A stretch of DNA of 64,000 nucleotides from Panulirus ornatus (Eukaryota > Arthropoda > Malacostraca > Decapoda > Palinuridae): the NCBI RefSeq assembly GCF_036320965.1, contig NC_092264.1, forward strand, positions 21,767,565 through 21,831,564, read 5' to 3'. The notes below the pieces were generated by a model, which worked only from the letters and a program-made list of their open reading frames with translations, had not been told where the DNA came from and did no database searches. How positions within the stretch are numbered: the stretch's first letter is position 1; every line of letters starts with the position of its first letter. A program made the translations under genes and the position numbers. This document shows, piece by piece, positions 46,637 to 57,567 of the stretch.

Positions 46637-47292
46637 GAACAAATGGGAACATCGGTGAAGGAGGCTAATGGGGAGGTAATAACAAGTAGTGGTGATGTGA
46701 GAATGAGTTGGAGTGATTATTTTGAAGGTTTCTTGAATGTGTTAGATGATAAAGTGGCAGATATAGGGTGTTTTGGTTGAGGTGGTGTGTGAAGTGAGAG
46801 GGTCAGGGAGAATGGTTGGTAAACAAAAGAGGTAGTGAAAGCTTTGTGGAAGATAAAAGCCAGCAAGGTGGCGGGTTTGGATGGTATTGCAGTGGAATTA
46901 TTAGAAAAGGGGGTGACTGTGTTGTTGACTGGTTGGTGAGAATATTCAGTGTATGTATGGCTCATGGTGAAGTGCCTGAGGATTGGCGGAATGCATGCAT
47001 AGTGCCATTGTACAAAGGCAAAGGGGATAAAGGTGAGTGTTCAAATTACAGAGGTATCAGTTTGTTGAGTATTCCTGGGAAATTATATGGAAGGGTATTG
47101 ATTGAGAGAGTGAAGGTATTTACAGAGCATCAGATTGGGGAAGAGCAGTGTGGTTTCAGAAGTGGTAGAGGATGTGTGGATCAGGTGTTTGCTTTGAAGA
47201 ATGTATTTGAGAAATACTTAGAAAAACAGATGGATTTGTATGTAGCATTTATGGATCTGGAGAAGGCATATGATAGAGATGTTCTGTGGAAG
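46637..47292 (+). mobile_element. RTE linker-RT segment, both ends truncated
   Basis: Plus strand from EQMGTSVKEANGEVITSSGD to EKAYDRDVLWK. Open from 46918 to 47290 (CVVDWLVRIFSVCMAHGEVP..., YRGISLLSIPGKLYG) after early frameshifts near 46815 and 46905. A 9-bp deletion removes part of YDRVDRDAL. It joins a minus-strand copy at 46636 and the tRNA-like repeat at 47293. Confidence 0.83.
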
Positions 47293-47573
47293 TTTGACAA
47301 TAAGTTCAGTAAAACTGCTGACTACTGGTAATGTGAGTCTGATGGGACGTGACTGGTCTAGACCCTGTTGCTCATGGATGCGAGATGAAGGGTATTCTTG
47401 TATGAGTAATCAAAGTCATTTCCCTACTAGGGGCCATCATAGTGGAGCAGTTAGCATTCCCAGTTACCATGTAAAAGGTCCCTATTCGAATCCATGTTAT
47501 TGGAGGGCATTATGTGTTCTATGAAAAGTAAGCGTTCATATGCACTATATTCATGTTCATATATCTCCACGTT
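47293..47573 (+). repeat. tRNA-like tandem unit 1
   Basis: A 281-bp unit beginning TTTGACAATAAGTTCAG. Its tRNA-like part (CATCATAGTGGAGCAGTTAG, CCTATTCGAATCC) is degenerate. It ends with ATATCTCCACG before the next unit. Confidence 0.7.
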
Positions 47574-47821
47574 TGACAGTAAGTTCTGTAAAATTGCTGA
47601 TTACTGTTAATGTGAGCCTGATAGGATTTGACCAGTGTAGACCCTATTGCTCATGGATTTGAGACAAAGGGTATTTGATTACCGGTAATCATATAGTCAT
47701 TTCCCTACTAGGGGCAATTATAGCTGAGTGGTTAGTGTTCCAACGAAAGGTCCAGGTTCGAATCCTTGCTGTTGGAGGGCATTATGTGTTTTATGAAAAG
47801 TGCGATTCATATGTACTTTAT

Positions 47822-47828
<7 letters not shown>
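47574..47828 (+). repeat. tRNA-derived SINE-like unit 2 with Pol III boxes
   Basis: A perfect A-box-like TAGCTGAGTGG (47721-47731) and a perfect B-box GGTTCGAATCC (47755-47765) are 23 bases apart within a tRNA-like segment starting GGGGCAATTA. The anticodon arm is not tRNA-like and there is no 3' acceptor match, so it is not a functional tRNA. Upstream ~130 bp (TTTGACAGTAAGTTCTG...) is shared with unit 1. The unit ends in TTATTGTGTGTG then (TA)n. Confidence 0.72.

Positions 47829-47877
<49 letters not shown>
47829..47877. repeat. (AT)n microsatellite
   Basis: AT tract between the tRNA-like unit and the truncated 5' end of an RTE. Confidence 0.95.
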
Positions 47878-47882
<5 letters not shown>

Positions 47883-49175
47883 ATGTAGCATTTATGGATC
47901 TGGAGAAGGCATATGATAGAGTTGATAGAGATGCTCTGTGGAAGGTATTAAGAATATATGGTGTGGGAGGCAAGTTGTTAGAAGCAGTGAAAAGTTTTTA
48001 TCGAGGATGTAAGGCATGTGTACGTGTAGGAAGAGAGGAAAGTGATTGGTTCTCAGTGAATGTAGGTTTGCGGCAGGGGTGTGTGATGTCTCCATGGTTG
48101 TTTAATTTGTTTATGGATGGGGTTGTTAGGGAGGTAAATGAAGAGTTTTGGAAAGAGGGGCAAGTATGAAGTCTGTTGGGGATGAGAGAGCTTGGGAAGT
48201 GAGTCAGTTGTTGTTCGCTGATGATACAGCGCTGGTGGCGGATTCATGTGAGAAACTGCAGAAGCTGGTGACGGAGTTTGGTAAAGTGTGTGGAAGAAGA
48301 AAGTTAAGAGTAAATGTGAATAAGAGCAAGGTTATTAGGTACAGTAGGGTTGAGGGTCAAGTCAATTGGGAGGTGAGTTTGAATGGAGAAAAACTGGAGG
48401 AAGTGAAGTGTTTTAGATATCTGGGAGTGGATCTGTCAGCGGATGGAACCATGGAAGCAGAAGTGGATCATAGGGTGGGGGAGGGGGCGAAAATCCTGGG
48501 AGCCTTGAAAAATGTGTGGAAGTCGAGAACATTATCCCGGAAAGCAAAAATGGGTATGTTTGAAGGAATAGTGGTTCCAACAATGTTGTATGGTTGCGAG
48601 GCATGGGCTATGGATAGAGTTGTGCGCAGGAGGATGGGTGTGCTGGAAATGAGATGTTTGAGGACAATGTGTGGTGTGAGGTGGTTTGATCGAGTAAGTA
48701 ACGTAAGGGTAAGAGAGATGTGTGGAAATAAAAAGAGCGTGGTTGAGAGAGCAGAAGAGGGTGTTTTGAAATGGTTTGGGCACATGGAGAGAATGAGTGA
48801 GGAAAGATTGACCAAGAGGATATATGTGTCGGAGGTGAAGGGAACGAGGAGAAGAGGGAGACCAAATTGGAGGTGGAAAGATGGAGTGAAAAGGATTTTG
48901 TGTGATCGGGGCCTGAACATGCAGGAGGGTGAAAGGAGGGCAAGGAATAGAGTGAATTGGAGCGATGTGGTATACAGGGGTTGACGTGCTGTCAGTGGAT
49001 TGAATCAAGGCATGTGAAGCGTCCGGGGTAAACCATGGAAAGCTGTGTAGGTATGTATATTTGCGTGTGTGGACGTGTGTATGTACATGTGTATGGGGGG
49101 GGGGGGTTGGGCCATTTCTTTCGTCTGTTTCCTTGCGCTACCTCGCAAACGCGGGAGACAGCGACAAAGTATTAA
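47878..49175 (+). mobile_element. 5'-truncated short-tail RTE
   Basis: Begins at LYVAFMDLEKAYDRVD; a one-base deletion near 48140 (VNEEFWKEG instead of VNARVLERG) shifts the frame, after which 278 codons are open to the stop at 48984. Short 3' UTR, hairpin 49127-49165, then an A-run. Confidence 0.9.
48148..48984 (+). pseudogene. RTE FADD-to-C-terminus ORF fragment
   Basis: Open frame with [59 protein letters not shown] and the normal stop. The upstream RT part is in another frame (47885-48169). Confidence 0.85.
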
Positions 49176-49176
49176 A

Positions 49177-49233
<57 letters not shown>

Positions 49234-49234
<1 letters not shown>

Positions 49235-49468
49235 TTCTCTTTCATACTATTCTCCATTTCCCGCATTAGCGAGGTAGCGTTGAGAACAGAGGACTGGGCC
49301 CTTGAGGGAATATCCTCACCTGGGCCCCTTCTCTGTTCCCTCTTTTGGAAAATTTAAAAAAAAAGTGAGAGGGGAGGATTTCCAGCTCCCCGCTCCCTCC
49401 CCTTTTAGTCGCCTTCTACGACACGCAGGGAATACGTGGGAAGTATTCTTTCTCCCCGATCCCCAGGG

Positions 49469-49472
<4 letters not shown>
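49234..49472 (-). mobile_element. Mini-RTE
   Basis: Complete minus-strand copy; hairpin-like part at 49256-49290, 5' terminus CCCCAGGGATA at 49472. Its 3' end faces the 3' end of the plus-strand RTE across a 40-bp A/AT tract; (AT)n also follows at 49473-49519. Confidence 0.88.
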
Positions 49473-49519
<47 letters not shown>

Positions 49520-49522
<3 letters not shown>

Positions 49523-49842
49523 GGCATGTGAAGCATCTGGGGTAAACCATGGAAAGCTGTGTGGGGCCTGGATGTGGAAAGGGAGCTGTGGTTTCGGGCA
49601 TTATTGCATGACAGCAAGAGACTGAGTGCGAACGAATGAGGCCTTTGTTGTCTTTTCCTAGCGCTACCCCACACACATGAGGGGGAGGGGGATGGTATTC
49701 CATGTGTGGCGAGGTGGCGATGGGAATGAATAAAGGCAGACAGTGTGAATTGTGTGCATGGGTATATATGTATGTGTCTGTGTGTGTATGTATATTTGTA
49801 CATTGAGATGTATAGGTATGTATATTTGCGTGTGTGGACGTG
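49520..49842 (+). mobile_element. Long-tail RTE 3' UTR fragment
   Basis: Plus-strand 3' UTR from CAGGGCATGTGAAGC to the TTTGCGTGTGTGGACGTG block. The hairpin is lost where the Tigger/Jerky-like element begins. Confidence 0.8.
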
Positions 49843-51382
49843 CCGATTTTCCGGCACTCTTGGTTCCAAAGCCTTGTTGGATTAATTTGCCGGACCAACT
49901 GTGGTCACATAATACTAATTCATCTACACACCTCTAACCCACTAATTATACATCTCCCATGTGTCTAAAGTATACCATGGACTGCAAGAAATTTAAATTA
50001 AACATTTATTAAATGTTTATGCACCCTAAGATGGTAGGTCTATCCTTAGATTGTTTGATTCCAGTGGCATATCTAGGGTATGGCAGGAGCCCTGGGTGCC
50101 ACTTGAAGGGGGGCGCCAGTGGCGTAATGGTGTTCTGGATACAGACAATGATTCGGATCTTAAAGATTTAGATTTCATGATTGTGAAAATATATCTTTGG
50201 CATTTGGAATCACATTGATATCATTATTAGCTCAATAGTTATTCACAAATATTTATATTTCTATAATGGCGTCTTGGATCCAGACAATGATTCGGATCAC
50301 TCCCAAAATCTAAGCAATTGGCCCTTGTGTCATTTCTCACTTTCCCAGAAAATTTCATAAAAATTTGCTCATATCTTTTGTTAAAAGTTTCTCACAGACA
50401 AACAAATGCTGGTAAAAACATAATCTCCTTGGTGGAGGTAATGAAAATGAAAAATATTGGTGTCTTATGTTTGGACAGGGGTGCAATTTCAGTGCTTTCC
50501 ATAGGTGCTATTTCCCCTAGATATGCCTGTTTGAATCCTGTGGGGTCTTCTTTGTCTTCTGTGGTTAAGTGTTTTCCTAGGTGTACATTTCCAGAATAAT
50601 GCAGTTTCGCATGCTTTATAGACCTGCTCATGACGAAGGTGCTCATCAGCCATGAGTTTCACAAATTCATCCACATACTCGGCAGCTCCTTTGTGGTTTG
50701 CAGACAGCTTTTCTCTGCACACTTTATTCAAGGAAATTCCATGATGCTTCTTGAATCTTTGAAGCCATCCTTCACTATAGTCATGCTCCATGTAATTTAA
50801 GTTCTTTACGAAACAACGTAGCCTGGTCCATTATCATGCTACCTAACAAGTCCACTACATCACTCCAACGCTGTCAAAACCATTCCATCTTCACTCGATT
50901 GTGCTCAGTACTCTTACCATCTTTCATAGTTTTTCTGATTGTCACATGCTTCTTGGTATTGCTGTCTGCATAGAATTTCAGTATTTTCTCCCTTTGATTC
51001 TTTATATTATAAACAGTTGATGAACCACTACTGGCTTACCCATCGAAACACCACGGTCAATTTTTCATCAGTTCTACTTTATCTTGGATCGATATGGACT
51101 GGTGTTTACATTTGACACCACGACTGACACTCTCATATGTCTTAGAAGCCATAGCTAAGGTTAGATTTAAGCAAAATAAGCTAAGAATCTCACAGAATTG
51201 TGGTATCACCACAAAAAAGTGCAGTGTAAAGAATGTAAATTAATGTGCCGTGCACACAATGCCATCTATGGCCACCCAGTAAACTAGTCTGGTGGCTGCG
51301 GTAATTTCAAGTTCCCTGATGTAATTTTGTCTGGACTAAAGGAGGTGCTGGACTATCACTTGCCAGAAAATTGGTGGTGTAC

Positions 51383-51385
<3 letters not shown>
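49843..51385 (-). mobile_element. Tigger/Jerky-like (pogo) DNA transposon, decayed
   Basis: Minus-strand transposase pieces: MASKTYESVSRGVKCKHQSI (about 51150), SSTVYNIKNQREKILKFYAD (HTH), MKDGKSTEHNRVKMEWF, MEHDYSEGWLQRFKKHHGIS (CENP-B-type domain, about 50790) and ETALFWKCTPRKTL (start of the DDE domain), then GFKQ. This order matches Jerky/Tigger-family transposases. Terminal inverted repeats: CAGGTACACCACCAATTTTC on the minus strand at 51385, followed by TA, and CCGATTTTCCGGCA at 49843. Most of the DDE domain is deleted. A hAT-like MITE is inserted inside (50062-50529). Confidence 0.75.
50062..50529. mobile_element. hAT-like MITE nested in the Tigger-like element
   Basis: Ends CAGTGGCATATCTAGGG (50062) and, on the other strand, CAGGCATATCTAGGGG (50529) are imperfect terminal inverted repeats of hAT type. 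They are flanked by TTTGATTC (50054-50061) and TTTGAATC (50530-50537), an 8-bp target duplication with one mismatch. Removing the insert brings back the host transposase reading GFKQSKDRPTILGC. About 468 bp, no ORF. Confidence 0.78.

Positions 51386-51466
<81 letters not shown>
51386..51466. repeat. (TA)n plus T-run
   Basis: AT tract starting at the TA that flanks the Tigger-like terminus, then 14-15 T forming the A-tail of the next minus-strand RTE. Confidence 0.95.
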
Positions 51467-53384
51467 GCCGCTGTCTCCCGCGTTTGCGAGGTAGCGCAAG
51501 GAAACAGACGAAAGAAATGGCCCAACCCACCCCCAGACACATGCCTTGATTCAATCCACTGACAGCACGTCAACCCCGGTATACCACATCGCTCCAATTC
51601 ACTCTATTCTTTGCCCTCCTTTCACCCTCCTGCATGTTCAGACCCCGAAAACACAAAATCTTTTTCACTCCATCTTTCCACCTCCAATTTGGTCTCCCTC
51701 TTCTCCTCGTTCCCTCCACCTCCGACACATATATCCTCTTGGTCAATCTTTCCTCACTCATTCTCTCCATGTGACCAAACCATTTCAAAACACCCTCTTC
51801 TGCTCTCTCAACCACGCTCTTTTTATTTCCACACATCTCTCTTACCCTTATGTTACTTACTCGATCAAACCACCTCACACCACACATTGTCCTCAAACAT
51901 CTCATTTCCAGCACATCCATCCTCCTGCGCACAACTCTATCCATAGTCCACGCCTCGCAACCATACAACATTGTTGGAACCACTATTCCTTCAAACATAC
52001 CCATTTTTGCTTTCCGATATAATGTTCTCGACTTCCACACATTCTTCAAGGCTCCCAGAATTTTCGCCCCCTCCCCCACCCTATAATCCACCTCCGCTTC
52101 CATGGTTCCATCTGCTGCCAGATCCACTCCCAGATATCTAAAACACTTCACTTCCTCCAGTTTTTCTCTATTCAAACTCACCTCCCAATTGAATTGACCC
52201 GCAACCCTACTGTACCTAATAACCTTGCTCTTATTCACATTTACTCTTAACTTTCTTCTTTCACACTTTACCAAACTCAGTCACCAGCTTCTGCAGTTTC
52301 TCACATGAATCAGCCACCAGCGCTGTATCATCAGCGAACAACAACTGACTCACTTCCCAAGCTCTCTCATCCCCAACAGACTTCATACTTGCCCCTCTTT
52401 CCAAAACTCTTCCATTCACCTCCCTAACAACCCCATCCATAAACAAATTAAACAACCATGGAGACATCACACACCCCTGCCGCAAACCTACATTCACTGA
52501 GAACCAATCACTTTCCTCTCTTCCTACACGTACACATGCCTTACATCCTCGATAAAAACTTTTCACTGCTTCTAACAACTTGCCTCCCACACCATATATT
52601 CTTAATACCTTCCACAGAGCATCTCTATCAACTCTATCATATGCCTTCTCCAGATCCATAAATGCTACATACAAATACATTTGCTTTTCTAAGTATTTCT
52701 CACATACATTCTTCAAAGCAAACACCTGATCCACACATCCTCTACCACTTCTGAAACCACACTGCTCTTCCCCAATCTGATGCTCTGTACATGCCTTCAC
52801 CCTCTCAATCAATACCCTCCCATATAATTTGCCAGGAATACTCAACAAACTTATACCTCTGTAATTTGAGCACTCACTCTTATCCCCTTTGCCTTTGTAC
52901 AATGGCACTATGCACGCATTCCGCCAATCCTCAGGCACCTCACCATGAGTCATACATACATTAAATAACCTTACCAACCAGTCAACAATACAGTCACCCC
53001 CTTTTTTAATAAATTCCACTGCAATACCATCCAAACCTGCTGCCTTGCCGGCTTTCATCTTCCGCAAAGCTTTTACTACCTCTTCTCTGTTTACCAACTC
53101 ATTTTCCCTAACCCTCGCACTTTGCACACCACCTCGACCAATACACCCTATATCTGCCACTCTATCATCAAACACATTCAACAAACCTTCAAAATACTCA
53201 CTCCATCTCCTTCTCACATCACCACTACTTGTTATCACCTCCCCATTTGCGCCCTTCACAGATGTTCCCATTTGCTCCCTTGTCTTACGCACTTTATTTA
53301 TCTCCTTCCAGAACATCTTTTTATTCTCCCTAAAATTTAATGATACTCTCTCACCCCAACTCTCATTTGCCCTTTTTTTCACCT
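51467..53384 (-). mobile_element. 5'-truncated short-tail RTE
   Basis: Hairpin 51467-51505; the 3' UTR is further shortened (CCCCCAGACACATGCC joins distant parts) so only ~100 bp remain; the ORF is open over 51570-52274 and 52261-53384, split by a 2-bp deletion near 52266 (KV/CERRK). It starts in the linker (KKRANESWGERVSLNFRENK) and abuts the tail of another minus-strand RTE. Confidence 0.9.
52261..53384 (-). pseudogene. RTE linker-RT ORF fragment
   Basis: About 374 codons covering linker and complete RT (AGLDGIAVEF, YRGISLL, EKAYDRVD, LRQGCVMSPWLF, FADDTALVADS) up to the 2-bp deletion. An apparent N-terminal extension to 53508 is the neighbour's 3' UTR read through and is not part of the protein. 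Confidence 0.85.
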
Positions 53385-53402
53385 TTTTTTTTTCATTTTT
53401 TT

Positions 53403-54038
53403 TTTTGTCGGTGTCTCCCGCGTTTGCGAAGTAGCGCAAGGAAACAGACGAAAGAAATGGCCCAACCCACCCCCATACACATGTATATACATACGTCCAC
53501 ACACGCAAATATACATACCTACACAGCTTTCCATGGTTTACCCCAGACGCTTCACATGCCTTGGTTCAATCCACTGACAGCACGTCAACCCCGGTATACC
53601 ACATCACTCCAATTCACTCTATTCCTTGCCCTCCTTTCACCCTCCTGCATGTTCAGGCCCCGATCACAAAAAATCTTTTTCACTCCATCTTTCCACCTCC
53701 AATTTGGTCTCCCTCTTCTCCTCGTTCCCTCCACCTCCAACACATATATCCTCTTGGTCAATCTTTCCTCACTCATTCTCTCCATGTGCCCAAACCATTT
53801 CAAAATACCCTCTTCTGCTCTCTCAACCACGCTCTTTTTATTTCCACACATCTCTCTTACCCTTACTTTACTTACTCGATCAAACCACCTCACACCACAC
53901 ATTGTCCTCAAACATCTCATTTCCAGCACATCCATCCTCCTGTGCACCACTCTATCCATAGCCCACGCCTCGCAACCATACAACATTGTTGGAACCACTA
54001 TTCCTTCAAACATACCCATTTTTGCTTTCTGAGATAAT
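53403..54038 (-). mobile_element. 5'-truncated short-tail RTE
   Basis: Hairpin 53408-53446, short 3' UTR to 53584, open C-terminal ORF 53585-54019 ([20 protein letters not shown]...). Truncated at 54038 exactly where a plus-strand mini-RTE, itself missing its first bases, begins. Confidence 0.9.
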
Positions 54039-54268
54039 ATAGGGGAGAAAGAATACTTCCCACGTATTCCTTGCGTGTCGTAGAAGGCGACTAAAAGGGG
54101 AGGGAGCAGGGGGCTGGAAATCCTCCCCTCTTGTTTTTTTATTTAATTTTCCAAAATAAGGAACAGAGAAGGGGGCCAGGTGAGGATATTCCCTCAGAGG
54201 CCCAGTCCTCTGTTCTTAACGCTACCTTGCTAATGCGGGAAATGGCGAATAGTTTGAAAGAAAGAAAG
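54039..54268 (+). mobile_element. Mini-RTE
   Basis: Plus-strand copy starting at ATAGGGGAGAAAG (first ~10 bases lost) and ending with the CGCTACCTTGCTAATGCGGG hairpin part and GAATAGTTTGAAAG. Faces the next copy tail to tail. Confidence 0.88.
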
Positions 54269-54295
54269 ATATAATATATATATATATATATATAT

Positions 54296-54547
54296 CTTCT
54301 CTCTTTCAAACTATTCGCCATTTCCCGCATTAGCGAGGTAGCGTTAAGAACAGAGGACTGGGCCTTTGAGGGACTACCCTCACCTGGCACAATTCTCTGT
54401 TCCTTCTTTTGGAAAATCAAAAAAAAAAAAAAAAAAGAACCGAGAGGGGAGGATTTCCAGCGCCCCGCTCCCTCCCCTTTTAGTCGCCTTCTACGACACG
54501 CAGGGAATACGTGGGAAGTATTCTTTCTCCCCTATCCCCAGGGATAA
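54296..54547 (-). mobile_element. Mini-RTE
   Basis: Minus-strand complete copy; forms a long inverted repeat with 54039-54268 around a ~27-bp AT spacer. (AT)n follows at 54548-54627. Confidence 0.88.
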
Positions 54548-54548
54548 G

Positions 54549-54630
<82 letters not shown>

Positions 54631-54634
54631 GGTT

Positions 54635-54876
54635 TATCCCTGGGGATAGGGAAGAAAGAATACTTCCCACGTATTCCCTGCGTGTCTTAGAAGGCGACTA
54701 AAAGGGAAGGGAGCGGGGGGGTTGGAAATCCTTCCCTCTTGGTTTTTTTTTTAATTTTCCAAAGGAAGCAATGGAGAGGGGGGTCATGTGAGGGTAATCA
54801 CTCTAAGGGCCAGTCCTCTGTTCTTAATGCTACCTCGCTGATGCAGGAAATGGCGAATAGTATGAAAGAAAGAAAG
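54635..54876 (+). mobile_element. Mini-RTE
   Basis: Plus-strand complete copy from TATCCCTGGGGATAGGG to AATAGTATGAAAGAAAGAAA. Somewhat diverged (e.g. GGGGTCATGTGAGGGTAATC in the middle). Confidence 0.88.
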
Positions 54877-54899
54877 TATATATATATATATATATATAT

Positions 54900-55135
54900 T
54901 TTCTTTCTTTCTTTCAAACTATTCGCCATTTCCCGCATTAGCGAGGTAGCGTTAAGAACAGAGGACTGGGCCTTTGAGGGAATACCCTCACCTGGCCCAA
55001 TTCTCTGTTCCTTCTTTTGGAAAATTAAAAAAAACGAGAGGGGAGGATTTCCAGCCCCCCGCTCCCTCCCCTTTTAGTCGCCTTCTACGACACGCAGGGA
55101 ATACGTGGGAAGTATTCTTTCTCCCCTATCCCCAG
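54900..55135 (-). mobile_element. Mini-RTE
   Basis: Minus-strand copy, tail to tail with 54635-54876 across a 23-bp TA spacer; ends CCCCTATCCCCAG, lacking the last GGATA. Confidence 0.88.
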
Positions 55136-55184
55136 TTGATATACTGTCCTAAAAACAAATAAATATTAAGGTACATAGTCATAG

Positions 55185-55930
55185 ACAGATTTCTCTTCAA
55201 GTTCAGAGCTAGATCAAATTCTAGGTTATACCTTTTCACAAGAGCCATAACTCACATAAAACCCAAACTGGAATTATGGGTCTTGTGCCATTCAGTTTTT
55301 GACACAGAGGGAAACAACAGGTCAAGCAAATCTTCACTGAACCAGAGTATGAATCCAAATGATTGACAGAAGGGCAGATGGCGGATGAAGCACAGAAGAT
55401 AAACAAAGCATTACCCAATTATATGTGATGCTACACTGGTGATTCAATTTGAAAGTTGTTACATGCAAAACCAGTGTCCCTTGCACTGCAGTAGTGTTTT
55501 CAAGAGTGAAATAAGTGGAAGTATTGTTTGGAAACTTTCAAAGACACCTGTATGAAGTTTCATGGCCAAACAAGGAATTAACTTCAAGTTATGAGCCAGG
55601 TCAAGTTCCTGGTTAATCCTTCTTGTAATGGGCACAACTAAAGCAAAATCCAAACTAGAGTTATGGGTCTTGTGCCATTCTATTCCTCGTGAGCTGGGGA
55701 ACAACTGAGTATAGTATACAGCTTGATACATCTAACCTGACCTCAAAGGGTCATGTAAAATCTTCCAGTTATGAGCCAAGTTTAGTTCCACATAAAACCC
55801 TTTTATAGCAGGCATAACACGAGCAAAATTCAATTCAGAGTTATGGCTCTTAGTAACCAACATGCCATTCAATTCTACAGAAGATGGGGAACAATCATAT
55901 AATGCACAGTTAGATGTGTTTGACCCAACT
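55185..55930. repeat. Degenerate tandem repeat, ~190-bp period
   Basis: The words TTCAAGTTATGAGCCAGGTC, GCACAACTAAAGCAAAATCC, AGTTATGGGTCTTGTGCCAT recur, diverged, near 55196-55305, 55582-55680 and 55764-55875. Spacing is ~386 and ~182 bp, suggesting four units with one eroded. No ORF or known family recognised. Confidence 0.6.
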
Positions 55931-56389
55931 ATTAAATATTAAAGGTCAGGTGTAATGTATCTCCACTAAACAAGTCTGTGACTCTTGATGATAGACAACT
56001 GACATTTGGATGATCGACAACCAGAACCAAAGGATTCCTAAATGTCTGGCATGCTGCAATGATATCACAAACAAGAGATAAATGGCACTTGCTACTGGTC
56101 AAAGCACTGAATTCATCTGTTATTTCAGGAAACAGAAGAGAAAATTACCTAAATGATCCATGCATATGATTATCATCTAATCATATGCAGTAAACAAACA
56201 CTGCAACATTGCTACAATTGTACTCTAAGCAAAATAAAAGATGCTTAAAGACAATCTGACACCAGAAAATATTTAAGAAAGACAATCTGGCTGGTTCCTT
56301 AACAGAAACAATCAGGTCAGGCCAATAGCACATGATGCATGTGGCTGTTTTGATACTGAAGACTCTGATTAGATGGAATCTTTTGTTGG

Positions 56390-56392
<3 letters not shown>
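55931..56392. other. Unassigned sequence
   Basis: No gene or repeat recognised; ordinary AT-rich composition. Confidence 0.5.
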
Positions 56393-56456
<64 letters not shown>

Positions 56457-56462
56457 ATATAT
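56393..56462. repeat. (AT)n microsatellite
   Basis: AT tract before the tail of a minus-strand RTE. Confidence 0.95.
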
Positions 56463-56474
56463 TATTTTTTTTTT

Positions 56475-57094
56475 ATTATACTTTCTCGCTGTCTCCCGCG
56501 TTTGCGAGGTAGCGCAAGGAAACAGACGAAAGAAATGGCCCAACCCCCCCCCCATACACATGTACATACATACGTCCACACACGCAAATATACATACCTA
56601 CACAGCTTTCCATGGTTTACCCCAGACGCTTCACATGCCTTGATTCAATCCACTGACAGCACGTCACCCCCGGTATACCACATCGCTCCAATTCACTCTA
56701 TTCCTTACCCTCCTTTCACCATCCTGCATGTTCAGGCCCCGATCACACAAAATCTTTTTCACTCTATCTTTCCACCTCCAATTTGGTCTCCCTCTTCTCC
56801 TCGTTCCCTCCACCTCCGACACATATATCCTCTTGGTCAATCTTTCCTCACTCATTCTCTCCATGTGCCCAAACCACTTCAAAACACCCTCTTCTGCTCT
56901 CTCAACCACGCTCCCCTTATTTCCACACATCTCTCCCACCCTTACGCTACTCACTCGATCAAACCACCTCACACCACACATCGTCCTCAAACACCTCACC
57001 TCCAGCACATCCATCCTCCTGCGCACAACTCCATCCATAGCCCACGCCTCGCAACCATACAACATCGTTGGAACCACTATTCCTTCAAACATAC

Positions 57095-57097
<3 letters not shown>
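56475..57097 (-). mobile_element. 5'-truncated short-tail RTE with A-to-G-rich tract
   Basis: Hairpin 56487-56528, short 3' UTR to 56682, open C-terminal ORF 56683-57097 ([20 protein letters not shown]...). Between 56914 and 57066 it differs from the copy at 18760-18930 by 12 T-to-C changes on the plus strand (A-to-G in the element's sense strand) and no other type. Truncated by (AT)n at 57098. Confidence 0.9.
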
Positions 57098-57176
<79 letters not shown>

Positions 57177-57179
57177 TTT
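57098..57179. repeat. (AT)n plus T-run
   Basis: AT tract followed by the T-run of the next minus-strand mini-RTE. Confidence 0.95.

Positions 57180-57560
<381 letters not shown>

Positions 57561-57567
<7 letters not shown>

Noticed and set aside
47700..47780. Functional tRNA gene
   Set aside because: A and B boxes are present but spacing is too short for a full cloverleaf, and acceptor and anticodon stems do not form; repeated degenerate copies indicate a repeat.
50392..50646. 84-codon minus-strand ORF MSTFVMSRSIKHAKL... as a separate gene
   Set aside because: It is a frameshifted reading of the Tigger/Jerky-like transposase continuing into the nested MITE.
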